A stretch of DNA of 36,887 nucleotides. Source: Gnetum montanum. Taxonomy: Eukaryota > Streptophyta > Gnetopsida > Gnetales > Gnetaceae. The translations under genes and the position numbers were made by a program. The notes under the pieces were generated by a model. It made no database searches. It was not told the origin of the DNA and worked only from the letters and a program-made list of their open reading frames with translations. The stretch is taken from assembly GCA_015680685.1 (NCBI GenBank), contig MNCI01002172.1, forward strand, positions 736,765 to 773,651, written 5' to 3'. Positions 1-10,640 of the stretch are shown here, piece after piece (position 1 is the stretch's first letter; each line of letters opens with the position of its first letter).

Positions 1-3000
1 GCTCAATTCTGGCATGCTTTGGCTCATTTTTGAGGCCCAAAAGTTGCCATACGCTAGCCTGTATGCTGGCCAGCATATAGCTCAGTGTGCAGAGCGTATA
101 ATTTGTTAAACCCAAGTATTTTGAACCCAAAACATGAAATTACTAATGTCAATTGCTGATGTAGTCACCTATGTGTCTTGGGGTACTCTTGCTTGTTCAA
201 TTATGCTCTGTTTGATGCTGTTTTGAGGCTTTCAAGATTGGTCATGCTAGGGACCAACATGACTTAGCTCAATTTCTGTCTACAAGTGTTAGCTAAACTT
301 TTTGTGGTGTTTCAGGTGGAATCTATTCATTAAATTTCAGAAATAGTGGTAGTAATAGAACATTTCCATCAAGGTGAGGCACTAGCTCAGCAACTGAACC
401 TTAAGGTGACCTTGACAGAAGCCTACCTAAATCAAATCAAATTAAGGGAGGTCCAAAAAATAGTGCTACAAGAGTTAAACTTTAGCTCTTTTTAAGAGCA
501 AGCACCTAAAGAAGTACAGGACCAACTGAAGACCTTTCCCATATGGCCAATTATCACTTCCACTAGAAAGTAGTACATGGGAGAGACATTCTTATTCTGG
601 AATAACATGTAGGTCTATTCAACAGTCAACATCAAGGACATCTTAGTGTCCTACTCAGTGCAGAACATTATTGAAGTGCTTGGGTTTCTAAAAACTAGGA
701 AAAATCTCATTAAAATTATGATGCAGGTGAACCCCAACATTAAAAAGGAATAGATTCTATGATGCTACGGTGTTGACTACAAGGAATACAGTGTGCTCAC
801 ATCACCAAAAAGAATGTACTAGAAGTTTACAGCCTTTCACCTAAACCCCATGATGAGGCCCAATAAAATCACTGTCTTTTCTACCTGTGCATGTGCTTCT
901 TTGAGTGGGAGATTCCCTATCAACCTTCTATAGTTGATCTATATGGATATAGAGAAGAGGTTTAAAGAGAATGAATGTGGAAGAAAGACACTTCCCTTAT
1001 CAACCCCCATTAGGAAACTCTATCAGAGGGGAGGGATAGTCTGTTATACACATAATGTTGTTAGGCATGCTTTGATTGCTAATTGGGTAGAGATGATGAA
1101 GGATAAAATGCTTGAAACAATCATTCAAGAAGAGGAGCAATAGCCACCACCTCCACTTGTCACTCAAACAACTATGCTAAACATTGCTACAATAGCCTAA
1201 CAGTTTCATGAATATTGAGATTGGATTTGGAGTGAACAAGAGCAACGAGTAGGCATGAGTGGCAAGACCCATATGTGTATCAACTAGTGATGAGTCACCT
1301 AAATGAGGTGGCCAAAATAGTCAGCCTAATGGGAAAAGGTGGATCTATTTTCTCAACCTAACGAATGTAATTGTTTGCAAGCTCAAATCCTAGCACTAAA
1401 GAGGTCATAGTATCTTTTGTATCGCTAGGAACACTATGACCTTCTTGGTGTGCTTGGATGAAGGCGAAGGGGCAATAGTGTTAGTGATGTAGCACCAATT
1501 GCAGGAGAGAGTAGTAGAGGTGGTTGTTGATAGAATTGCTAAAACACTTAATACACCTATGGCATCTATACTAGATGTCATTGCACACAAAGATGTGAAA
1601 ATTTATAGAGGGATCATAAGAAGCAAATTAAGCATAACACAACATGAAGAATTGCTAGACTGAATAGTGGGAACTGGGTAATTGGTTTCAGATGTCTTCG
1701 ATCTTCTAGATAGTATTACTATAACCTAATTGGAGCTGCTAGAGACAAGGAGTAAAAACATCATCTTGGAAGGGTAACTCGAAATTGCTAAGGAGTTGAA
1801 TGAATTCTTGGCTGCTAAAGCTACTGAATTAAGAGCCCAATTGCCAACCCTGCATTTCACAACCTAGCATTGACAAAAGATGAAGCTCTTGAACAACTTC
1901 ACATCAAACTAGAAGGGGTTAAGGGTGTAATGGAGATGATGATGTTCTACTAAGCCTTGGTAGGGGCTACCTACAACAAAATTCAGAAGGCCTTGGATCT
2001 AACCCACCAAGAGAATGTATAACTAACGATAGAGGACCATTGCTTGCAAAATGTTGAGCATAAAAAAATAGTTGACCAACTTTATCCATCAACAATAGAA
2101 GCAACTAGCTAGAGTGAACACAAAGCTAAGGAGATTAGTAGCTAAACCTCTCCATGGATAAGGTTTGTGAGCTTCACTAGAAGATTGCAGTAGAGGTAGC
2201 TGCCTAAAAATATAAGGCTCTCAAATTTGAGAGAGTCAAGAGTCATTACAAAGATTAGGTTACTCTATAGAACAAAGTTAATGAAAAGCACATCTAGTTA
2301 TTTAAGAAAAAATTAAATCAAATTCTCTAGCAACTCTAGCAAGAAAAAGAAGTTTGGCCACCTATCGTTGATGGGATAGATGCCTACAATAATGTGGAAA
2401 TCTACATGAAGGAGTTGTAGATTAAGGAGATGAGAGAATACATGGAGCTTGCCAATTTCGATATGTAAATTTGGCTATGTTGACTATTGGATGGCTATGG
2501 TCAGAGCTAGAGAAGTAAGTGGCTAGCTCGTACCTATTGTATGAGGCTGAGTTCAAGCATCACAAGGACACTAAGAAAAAGCTTGCAATGGAAACTGTAA
2601 AACTCAAGGTTCTCAAGGGAAAATACATTGACCAAAGATCTACTATTGAGAACCTATCCAAAAGAATGAATGACTACTAGAAGCTGCAAAACATAGTTAG
2701 GGCATTTGATGTTGAACATAAACAATTCATTGCCTAGTTTGTCAATGTTAAAGAATTCCTGCTAGTAATGCCTTATCCATGGGATATCCCCATTCCATCC
2801 CACATTGGCAATGTCACATGAACTATGAACAATCCATGGAGTAAGGAGGAGAAGATGAAGGCATTAGTAGATGCCTTTCATCTTCTACTAGATGTTGTAG
2901 TTACGGTAGGGTATCCATAGCTACCTTAGCCATGACACATGCCCAAAGTTAGTGAAGGTCCTTTAAAACCTTAGGAACCTCCATCACTTAGGACTATCTA

Positions 3001-3240
3001 ATCTTCTCAACCACCTTCATGCCATCAAAGGATGTGCTATCTAGTTTTGAGTAGTTATGTCATGGTGTTCAATTTTGTGTCATGAACACCATAATTTTTT
3101 GTAATGTTTTTGATTTGTACACTTAGGCACTTAGTTTTTCAATTTAGCTTGTTATGTCAATAGTCAGTCAATAATCCCATACCTTTTCAATTTTGTAAAG
3201 GAACTAAAGGATGAGTTTTTATTCAGTCATGGGGGTATAA
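1..3240 (+). mobile_element. Internal region, 3' part, of LTR retrotransposon A
   Basis: This stretch lies directly upstream of a purine tract (ATGGGGGTA, about 3229-3237) and an LTR. Positions about 3060-3240 align by eye with 14920-15104, the end of the internal region of element B: both share a segment on a 'cacttagg/gggcactta' theme, 'aataatcccatacctt', 'ggatgagtttt(t/c)attcag' and the G run. Upstream of about 3050 I see no match to the pol genes or 3' non-coding region of B. It instead holds remnants of a long non-pol reading frame (separate entry). This suggests a non-autonomous or recombinant member that shares LTR ends with the B family. The 5' part of the element lies outside the window. 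Positions 1-480 show no convincing coding sequence. Confidence 0.7.
480..3050 (+). pseudogene. Broken non-pol ORF of element A, coiled-coil rich
   Basis: The function is not known. An open stretch at 934-1143 reads MDIEKRFKENECGRKTLPLS and so on, followed by a PIRKLYQRGGIV segment. It lies in a longer decayed frame recognisable from about 590. The pattern of a helical block, then a basic 'EKR' helix, then 'lP.s.I.kL...gGI' resembles the putative plant transposon protein domain found in ORFs of large plant non-autonomous LTR elements. I assign that by eye only. From about 1190 to 2800 the conceptual product is rich in Glu, Lys, Gln and Leu with heptad-like runs (for example around 1860-2100 and 2560-2700), so a long coiled coil is likely. 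A Pro-rich tail follows near 2940-3030. Many in-frame TAG/TAA codons (often at former CAG/CAA) and frameshifts make it a pseudogene. A similar domain plus coiled coil appears at 23279-24183. Confidence 0.45.
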
Positions 3241-3287
3241 TGAATCATCATTGTATCATGTTGATGTGGCCTTGTCTACTTGGTGTT

Positions 3288-3348
3288 GCCCCATTGACGA
3301 GCTGCATTTACGTAGCATTTACTACATCTATGGGGCCCCATTGACGTA
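3288..3348 (+). promoter_or_regulatory. Direct repeats with TGACG cores in the U3 of LTR A
   Basis: The 12-mer GCCCCATTGACG occurs at 3288-3299 and again at 3335-3346. A related 'ttacgtagca' lies between them. TGACG(T) is the core recognised by plant TGA-class bZIP factors (as-1 type), which is established knowledge. That these copies act as an enhancer is inference from their position 20-75 bases upstream of the TATA box. Confidence 0.4.
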
Positions 3349-3363
3349 GCACTATAATAAAGT

Positions 3364-3372
3364 CTATAAATA
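3364..3372 (+). promoter_or_regulatory. TATA box of LTR A
   Basis: CTATAAATA at 3364-3372 matches the TATA boxes at the equivalent place in all other LTRs of the window. The associated poly(A) signal AATAAA is at 3543-3548. Confidence 0.65.
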
Positions 3373-4334
3373 CATGCTCACTAACTATGTTTATGGCATG
3401 TATTATAATAGTTGTAGCAGAGCTCTTGTAGTTTTATCATTTAAAAGTTAGAATATTTCTCTGAGTGCCTATAGCAAGAATAAAAAAGTGTATGAATCTT
3501 TATTCAAGCACTATTGTACCTAAACACACCATTGTGTATGGTAATAAAGATGAGCCTTTTGATCAAACCTTGTAGCACTTGAAATAGATTAATGATTTAT
3601 TTATGCATTTATTGTTTTCATTAATTATGCAATCAATTAAGGTAAATTACATTTCAAGTGATTAGTTAATTAATTAAGCTAAATAAATTAAACACATAAG
3701 TACAACCGCTTCGAGCATAAACATGTATTTGCTTGGTAATCCCAGCATCATTACTACTTAGTTCACCTAGTAGCATAGTGCTTGGTAACCCCAACAATGG
3801 ATACATGGGTTTAGGATGTGTACAAAAAGTAGGATCAGATGCTTATGTTAGGACTAGTTAGAGATTAGTTAATTAGTTAAATCAAATTAATTATTAAATC
3901 ACTTTATTTCTCTATTTTAAACAACCAGAATATAAAACATAAAATAATAAAAATCATATGCCTATATACACTTAACCATGCCTTATGCATCACAAGTGTA
4001 ATTGGGAAGACAATGAATAACTGTTAGGGTAAAGTTCACTTCCTAGAAGACTAGTGTACTGGAAGGCATAGAGTCCACAGAATTTGATCGAATCACACAT
4101 GAACACTTCATGATTCATATGGTTGGATGTAGGGGCACCTTGACTACTCATCAAAGCTAAAAAGGCTAAGATCCTAGATCATTCTTACATACTACAACCA
4201 AGTTCTTAGGAGTTGATTGCTAAACATAGCTACAATAAGGAATGGATGCAAGAAACTCAAGCTAAGATCAAAGAGACAAAGTAGAATCAAGCTATTTCGT
4301 ATGGTTGAGTGTAGTGGTACCTCACCACTCATCA

Positions 4335-5256
4335 TTAATTATTGAAGAAAAAGCTTTGTTGCTTTTCTTTACGAAAATAGAGAGGTATAAAATTGTGCAA
4401 ATGATAGAGGTAACAAGCTAATGAGCCATATTATGAGGCTTTAGGAGAGAATCATAGAGTAACATCTTAGAATTAAATCAATAGTATCATAAAATAAATT
4501 TGGATTTATGATAGGAAGATCTATTATAGAAACTATTTTTTTGATACAACAATTGATGGATAAATTTAGAAAACATAGAAAAAATCTACATATGATCTTC
4601 ATTGACGTAGAAAAAAATATGATCGAGCACTTAGAGATATCATTTGATGGGCCTTATGAAGAAAAAACATCCTTGATAGATATATTAAAGTGATTCAAGA
4701 CATGCATGAAGGAGTACCACTAAAATTAGAATAGCTTGTGGAACAATATCTAATATTCCAATCATGATGGGTCTATATCAAGGGTCTGTACTTAGCTTGT
4801 ACTTATTTATCATTATTATGGATGAATTAACAAAGGAAATACAAGATGAGATCCCTTGGTATATGTTATTTACAAATGATATTATATTTGTGGATACAAT
4901 TCAAGAAAATATTGCTTCTAAAATGGCGAAGTGGAGACATTTTCTAGAATTAAAAGGCGTAAAAACTAGCAGAAGTAAGAAAAGAATATATGGAATGCAA
5001 TTTTAATAACAACATAAAAAATAATAAAATAGAAGTGAAAATTCAAGACAAAAAAGTTCCTCACTACAAATAATTCCACTACCTAGTATTATTCCTCCAA
5101 TTAGATGATGAAATTATTAAAGATAAAAGAAATAGATGTATGGTAGGATGACCAAAATGGAGACAAGCTAGTAGTATTTTATTTGATAGAAGAATACTAA
5201 TAAAATTAAAGAGGAAATATTATAGAACAAAAATTAGGTTTTCTATCTTATATGGT
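4335..5256 (+). pseudogene. LINE reverse transcriptase, 5' fragment
   Basis: Conceptual translation, with several stops and a few frameshifts, gives a plant RTE-like LINE reverse transcriptase in order: a 'WRKS-LVPIYKNKGD'-like start at 4343; 'NRGNKLMSHIMRL' around 4405-4440; FGFMIGRSIIETIFLIQQL around 4500-4555; HMIFIDVEK (palm, first catalytic Asp) around 4589-4613; the YDRALRDIIWWAL region after a frameshift; MGLYQGSVLSLYLF at 4767-4808; and the FADD box as FTND at 4869-4880, so the first catalytic Asp of the pair is now Asn. The thumb follows ('KWRQASSILFDRRI', about 5157-5196), then 'IRFSILYG' up to 5253. Element B then interrupts it, and the frame resumes at 15960. The left side is cut by LTR A at 4334. 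It is inactive. Confidence 0.85.
5252..5256. repeat. Target site duplication of element B, left copy
   Basis: ATGGT at 5252-5256 is repeated at 15960-15964. The five-base length is that expected for Ty3/gypsy integrase. Confidence 0.9.
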
Positions 5257-6112
5257 TGATGAATTGTATTTTTTCTTGCTATGATATCAGAGCCCTGATA
5301 TCAAATACCTGATATTAGGGGCCATAAAGCAATGCCAGATATCTAATATCATAGGATGTGTGGCAACCTATAAATATAGCACTTGGGCACATGGTTTGGG
5401 CATAGTTTTTTCATAGCATAGTAGAGATCTTGTAGTTTCTTTTCTCTAGAGTTAGAATATTTTCCAAAGTGCTCATAGTAGAAGTTATTAAGTGTACAGA
5501 TCTTTATTTGAGCACTATTGTACTTGAGCACGGTAGTGTGTGCAGTAATAAAGATGAGCTTTTTGATAAACCTTGCAGAACATTTGCTAGATTAAGTATT
5601 TTATTTATGCATTTAATGTTTCATGCAATTTTTCTTCTAAGTAATTAAGCTAAATTAAGATAAGTTAAATACAATTAGTTAAACACATAAGTATGACTGC
5701 TTCGAACATGTGCATGATGCTTGGTAATCCCAGCAATGCTTAATGTTTGGTAATCTAGCAATGTTATACATGTTCAAGATGTGTATGAAAAGAGGGACCA
5801 GATACTTATGTTAGGATTAGTTAGAGATTAATGAGTTAGTTAGGTTATATTAGCCATTAAATTACTTAACTTCTCTATTTTAAGCACCAAAAACATAAAC
5901 ATAAAAAATGACAAAAATTAGATGTCTTAGTTCCACTTAACCATACCTTTGCATTTTACAAGAGTAATTGGGAAGATGACAATTGTAATGATTAGATTTC
6001 ACTTCCTAGAACTAGTGTACTTAAAGACCTAAGGTCTATGGAATTTGACTGGATCATGCATGAATGTTTGTGATTCATATGATTGGACATAGGGTATACT
6101 CACTACTCATCA
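5257..6112 (+). mobile_element. 5' LTR of element B
   Basis: It is 856 bp, starting TGATGAATTG and ending CTACTCATCA. U3 holds GATATC palindromes at 5283, 5297 and 5338 and a GATATT at 5311. TATA box CTATAAATA is at 5368-5376 and the poly(A) signal AATAAA at 5547-5552. A 'cttggtaatcccagcaatg' block lies near 5731. The minus-strand open frame inside it has no coding meaning. Confidence 0.92.
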
Positions 6113-6113
6113 T

Positions 6114-6131
6114 TGGTGTCATTGATGGGGA
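6114..6131 (+). promoter_or_regulatory. Primer binding site for tRNA-Asp (decayed)
   Basis: TGGTGTCATTGATGGGGA begins one base after the LTR. It matches 13 of 18 bases of the complement of the plant tRNA-Asp 3' end, TGGCGCCGTTGCCGGGGA. Four of the five mismatches are C-to-T or G-to-A, the pattern of methylcytosine decay. The tRNA sequence is recalled from general knowledge. Confidence 0.8.
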
Positions 6132-6275
6132 CCTTTAGTTTGTTATGTGCACTTTGTAGGACTTATTGAAAAATTATTCAACATCGTTGGAATGAATCCT
6201 AAAGTCATATCATACATTAAAATAACTACAACAATTCTAAGAAAGCACACTGCATTTCTTATCTTCTAATACAAG

Positions 6276-8590
6276 ATGTCTTCTTCTCATAGGAGTGATT
6301 CTTTTCCCAAGTCTAACGGAGTAAATCAGTAGGTACCCTAGTAATATAGAGTGATATATCCTCATCCTAATGAGTATGTACCCAATTTCATCGTTGTCCT
6401 ACACTAGGATTAACAACTGTAGTGGCGAGACATGGAGGGTAACATTATGTTGCTACCTGATTAATCCATTCCTACGATGCTCCAACAAACTCTTATGTAG
6501 TTGGACATCCAAGGACCTCATGATAAATATGTTGTGTAGGATAGTGATGCCAAGGATTATCATCCCATGAATGGACAACATCCAAGGGATCGACAGTTAG
6601 AGCAGCACTATGAGTATACAAAGGGGAAGTGGTCCAATGATTTTCCATTCCTGATGTACTAAAAAGATGGTGGAGAACCCTTCTCGAGGGGTTTTCCATA
6701 CAAAAAGATTTCTATCTTTGGCTTGGTGAAGGAGGTCAAAACTAGAACTTGCAATCCATGATACATAATCCTAGTTCTAGAAAAAATGGATCCCATGACA
6801 AAGGGGGATCCAAGGAGGAGAGTCATGGCAAGGATGCAGACAAGCAATGTGATCATGATCATGGCTACGACCACCAAAGAGGGAATGGTAGGCATTGTGA
6901 TGGTGCTAGTCATTCTTCCTCTTCACCTTCATCATCATCATCTTCCTTGTCTATCTTTGAACACAACCATAAGGGATGCAATTGTGATGGAGGTGACCAT
7001 CGAGATTGAGATGATCATAGGGACCATTGGGAATGTCAAGATTTGAGGCATGGGCATTCAGGAAAGGTCCATCACCATGAGAGAAGGAGTAGTAGAGGAC
7101 ATCATAGGCACTAGGGTCATGGCTATAATGAACCTTTGCTTGTCATCCCAAGCATGCTAAACATCACAGAGGCAATGAGAATTCCTATAAGGCACATAAA
7201 GGATAACTGGATCAAGAGGTTTGATATGAATAATATTCTTAAGTTCTAAGGGGGATATAACTTAGATCTGTAGAATCATCTTCAGGCCTTTCATGATGCA
7301 TGTGCCTTGCAAAATGTGGAGAATGATTAGCAAAAGCTTAAGCTATTCCCAAGAACACTCATGAAGGAAATAGAGAGTTCGTACCAGTCTTTAGAACCAA
7401 AATCCATCATATGGTGGAGTACAATGCTTAAACTGTTCAATGACAAATATTAGACATACTCTCAAGTGTCCAACTAGAGGAAGAAAATTCAAGGATGAAA
7501 ACAAGGGACACATGAACCATTGTATGCAGCTATGGACTGATACTATTATCTATTGCTCAAATTTCCTAGCCATGATTATTCTCAATAGGAACAATTTTGC
7601 CATATCATAGATGGGTTTTGATAAAAAATGAAGAAAACTCTTTATGTCTATACATAAGAGCAATTGTTAGAACTAAGAACTCATTAGATTCAAGGGCTAA
7701 TTGAGTAGGTAGGAAAGGAAGAAGGTGAGTTGAAGAAACAAGAAAGTGTAGAAGAATATAATAGGGATCCTTCCATTAGAAAGAGGGAGGTCCACTTTTG
7801 TGACAGTGAGGAGGATTCACCACTTGATGAGGTGGTAAATAGAAAGACCTTGCTAATCCAAGAATCCATGTTTGAGATGTTAGCCAAGGTAGATAAAATG
7901 TGTGATTCATTGGATGAAAAATTTCAAACAACTCTAAAAATTATAGAACAATCAAGAGAGCAAAGTAGTAATCATGACCATAGGAGGTAGAAAGAAGCTG
8001 AATGTGCCTATCAAAGGGGTAAAGGCAAAGCTACTATAGTAGAAGAAGTTGTGGAGATTGAATCAGATGATGATGGTGGGTGTGACATCTATCATTATGA
8101 ACATCCCAGGGGATATTGCCCTGTTGTGTTACACTTGTAAGAATATGGGGTGTATGCTCTGAATCCTAGACTAGCAAGAAGGCAAGCACCTAGAAGATTA
8201 CTTTATCCTCAAGGTAATCTAAGGAAATTTCACCAACAATAACAAGCCTATTATCCAAGTGGAGTTTCACCACAACTGTATGAGTAATACAAGTAGTGGT
8301 AACACCCATAGTTGTGGTGGATGGTACCACCAAGGTAGAAGTACCCTTATAGGAAACTAGATCCATATGGATACTATGTTCAACGACTTGCTTTCCTACA
8401 TGACTTTTCTAGTCACACCATCATCCAACATCACTACTACCCCCTAGAGTATTATAGAACTCATTTTCCATCTACTAGAGGGGAAACCCCACATCCATAT
8501 TACCCTCCTCATCTTTTTGCATATGCCCATCAACCCTCAACTAGTTATTGCCTACTTTGTTGATGCAAGGAGAAATTTCATCTCAACTAC
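6276..8590 (+). pseudogene. gag: gag relic of element B
   Basis: The frame begins MSSSHRSDSFPK at 6276, and the sister copy D begins MSSSHKCDD at 33226, which supports this start. The gag polyprotein would form the cytoplasmic virus-like particle. In order: an N-terminal region with several stops; a low-complexity Ser/His/Asp/Gly segment (about 6780-7120); a capsid-like core (about 7140-7630, 'RIPIRHIKDNWIKRFDMNN', 'LQAFHDACALQNVEND', 'KLKLFPRTLMKEIESSYQSL', 'KQGTHEPLYAAMDWYYYLL'); a charged, coiled-coil-prone segment (7730-7990, with AKVDKMCDSLDEKF); and a Tyr/Pro-rich tail (8150-8540). Near 8550-8600 'CLLC.CKEKFHLNYNN' may be a broken zinc knuckle, and no clean CCHC survives. There are numerous TAG/TAA stops. 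The open frame at 7730-7990 is one intact piece. Confidence 0.8.
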
Positions 8591-8710
8591 AACAATGCAA
8601 TGCAATGAGGGTTTGTTAACTTACTGCTAGTATGATAGCCAAGTGGTTTGAAAACTATATTACAAAAAATAAATTTCTTTTAATCCAATAGCCCATCTAA
8701 ACCCTCACAT

Positions 8711-9192
8711 ATGCTTGTGGTTGGAAACCTTGCTTTTTCATCTTTCTTTGCATCTAATTCATTTGTGTCCCCTTCAAGCCAAACATCTCCCAAAGTGCAT
8801 ATGATCATGTTAGCCCATGTAGTAACTAATTGGATAAAGGCTAATAACCTTCCTAGGAAATTAGTTGATCTTGGGAGTCCTCTTATCTATTTGCATATTG
8901 TTGGAAATGAATCATGTAAATCTCTTCTATATTCAAATTATGATGTTTATATGATTTCCCATGAGATGAATAAAGCCTGGAACTTAGCTCCACTTAAGAA
9001 GAGCAAAATCCATCTCAAGTTAGCTGATAAGTCCATCACTGTTCTCTTGGGACTAGTGGAGGAAATTCTGACCATTGTTTATGGGTGGTCCTACCCCACC
9101 AATTTCCTAGTAATTTGAGTGGATAATTGTAAGGGGGACTTTCCAATCATCATGGAAAGGGCCTAGCTAAGCATTATTGATGCACGATTGGG
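8711..9192 (+). pseudogene. Aspartic protease relic of element B
   Basis: The open piece 8711-9118 encodes 'MISHEMNKAWNLAPLKKSKI', a Leu/Val-rich segment and 'YGWSYPTNFLVI'. After a stop, 'VDNCKGDFPIIMERA' corresponds to the family's 'PIILGRxxL' C-terminal motif. Retroviral-type proteases cut the gag-pol polyprotein as dimers, using a D-(S/T/L)-G triad. Alignment with copy D ('ALLDLGSSVNMISHE', 30600-30665) puts the true active site of B at 8930-8941. There it now reads YSNY, so the catalytic Asp is lost. A DLGS sequence that happens to lie at about 8867-8880 is not the aligned site. It is inactive. Confidence 0.8.
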
Positions 9193-9559
9193 GATCTGAG
9201 ATCTTTCACTTGAAATATCTAAAGAAAATGCATTCAAAAAGATCAAGAGGAAGAAAGTTCTATGCATCATGTATAGTGATACAACTCTGGGTTGTTATTA
9301 GTGTATCTATTAAAGCATGCAGTTATTGTGCTGACATATTTGAAATTCCAAGGTGCCTATATGGAATAGCCACAAAATAAAAGGGCATCTAGTGCTTGAC
9401 AACTGATCTTGAAAGTAGCTCAACAATTTTCATGAAACCTACTGAGAGTCTAAGATGTGCCTACATAGAAGGCATGGATGAACTAAAGTAAGTTCATCAC
9501 CAACTCTTTGATAATGCAAATGATGATACCTATTGGGGAGAGTTGGAAATTCTTGAAAA

Positions 9560-10640
9560 GTTTAAATAAGATCCCCTTGAGTTAAAAATCTACCTACCAA
9601 CATGGAATATGCATTCTTGAAAAATGGGAATTTGGTAATAATCAATGCAAATCTTGTTCCTGAATAGAAACAAATGTTGTTGAATTTGGTCACCAAATGG
9701 CCAATAGCCTTCTCTTGATCATATCTTGAACTCACAAGGATTGATCTTAGGATATGCCAACATTGTATCTACACTAATTTGGCCATGAAGCCAAAGAGGC
9801 AGTCACAGTGATAGTGGAACCTAAAATTGAAGTAGATTGTCAAAGAGGAAATTAAACAAATCCTCAAGGCAAGGTTTATCTATCCAATTACAGATAGTGA
9901 GTGGGTTAGCTCACTCATGATTATGCCAAAGAAAGATGGCAAGTCGTAGGTCTGCATCGATTTCTGGCTATTGAATATGGCAACATTTAAAAATCACTTT
10001 CTATTGCCATTTATGGATCAGGTGTTGGACACTATATTTGGGCATTGCTATTATAGTTTTCTAAATGGTTATAGTGTCTATAATCAAATCTAGATCATGC
10101 TATAGGATTAGGCCAAAACAACATTTACAAGTCCATGGGGAACTTTTGCATATCAAAAGATGCCATTTGGCTTGTGTAATGCCCCTTCTACATTCCAATG
10201 CCTAGTCTTAAGTATCTCCTAGCAATAGATCGATAGTAGGGTGGAAGTCTTCATGCATGACTTTGCCACCTATGGAGCTACATTTGAACAAGCCCTGGAT
10301 CATCTTGAGCAAGTGCTTAAAAGATGTGTAGAGATCAATCTTTGACTCAAATAGTAGAAGAGTCATCTAATGGCTCAAGGGGATAGTATATTAGGCATAG
10401 AATCTCACAAGCAGAGATTGAGGTTAACCTTGAAAAGATAAGGATCATCCAAGGAATTACTTGTCAACTAGAAACTATAAAATATGTCTGGTCATTTCTT
10501 AGACACACTAGCTACTACCTACAATTTATAGAGAATTTCTCTAAGATTATAAAAATCATTGGTCAAACTAACAAAGAAAGATGCTCCAGTTGTTTTGATT
10601 AAAGAATGTGAAAAAGAATTTCAATAGCTAAAGGAGAAAC
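9560..10640 (+). pseudogene. Reverse transcriptase relic of element B
   Basis: A connecting segment typical of plant gypsy RT precedes the fingers (about 9580-9805, 'NMEYAFLKNG' after a frameshift, 'NLVIINANLVPE', 'CIYTNLAMKPKRQ'). The catalytic core follows: 'EEIKQILKARFIYPITDSEW' (about 9847-9906), MPKKDGKS, 'FLLPFMDQVLD', then LNGYSVYNQI where the family has LDGYSGYNQI, so the first catalytic Asp is Asn. Next come 'TFTSPWGTFAYQKMPFGLCN' with 'APSTFQ' (about 10117-10199) and FMHDFATYG (10250-10276), where the family has FMDDF: the first Asp of the pair is His (10256-10258). Thumb remnants reach about 10540, and a 'KECEKEFQxLKEKL' connection runs to about 10640. Three or more stops are present. 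It is clearly dead, although domain order is intact. Confidence 0.88.

Larger units (their letters stand above)
3241..4334 (+). mobile_element. 3' LTR of element A, with a duplicated-looking end
   Basis: The LTR begins TGAATCATCA just after the purine tract. It shares long homology with the LTRs of B and D: the region around the TATA box, the AATAAA region, a 'cttggtaatcccagca' block and a '...catatggttggatgtaggggcacc...' block. By alignment with B and D the expected end CTACTCATCA falls at 4153. A second LTR-like end, 'cgtatggttgagtgtagtgg' to CCACTCATCA, follows and finishes at 4334, exactly where LINE coding homology starts. Either the last 40 bases were duplicated around a 143-base insert, or A inserted near the end of an older LTR. 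By homology the 5' boundary could also be 3238, because a TAA separates the G run from TG. No 5' LTR is visible, so the flanking duplication cannot be checked. Confidence 0.75.

Noticed and set aside
5349-5531. Minus-strand ORF, and its counterpart at 24776-24961
   Set aside because: Both lie inside LTRs, on the strand opposite to transcription, and are alike only because the LTRs are homologous.
6659-6913. Minus-strand and second-frame ORFs over the gag low-complexity region
   Set aside because: They are shadows of the Ser/His/Asp-rich gag frame. The gag frame is the one with the same composition in copy D.
8862-8882. LVDLGS in copy B, looks like the protease active site
   Set aside because: Alignment with copy D puts LVDLGS opposite LSNPRS. 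The true site is downstream (8930-8941), where B has YSNY. The DLGS in B appears to be a chance lookalike.
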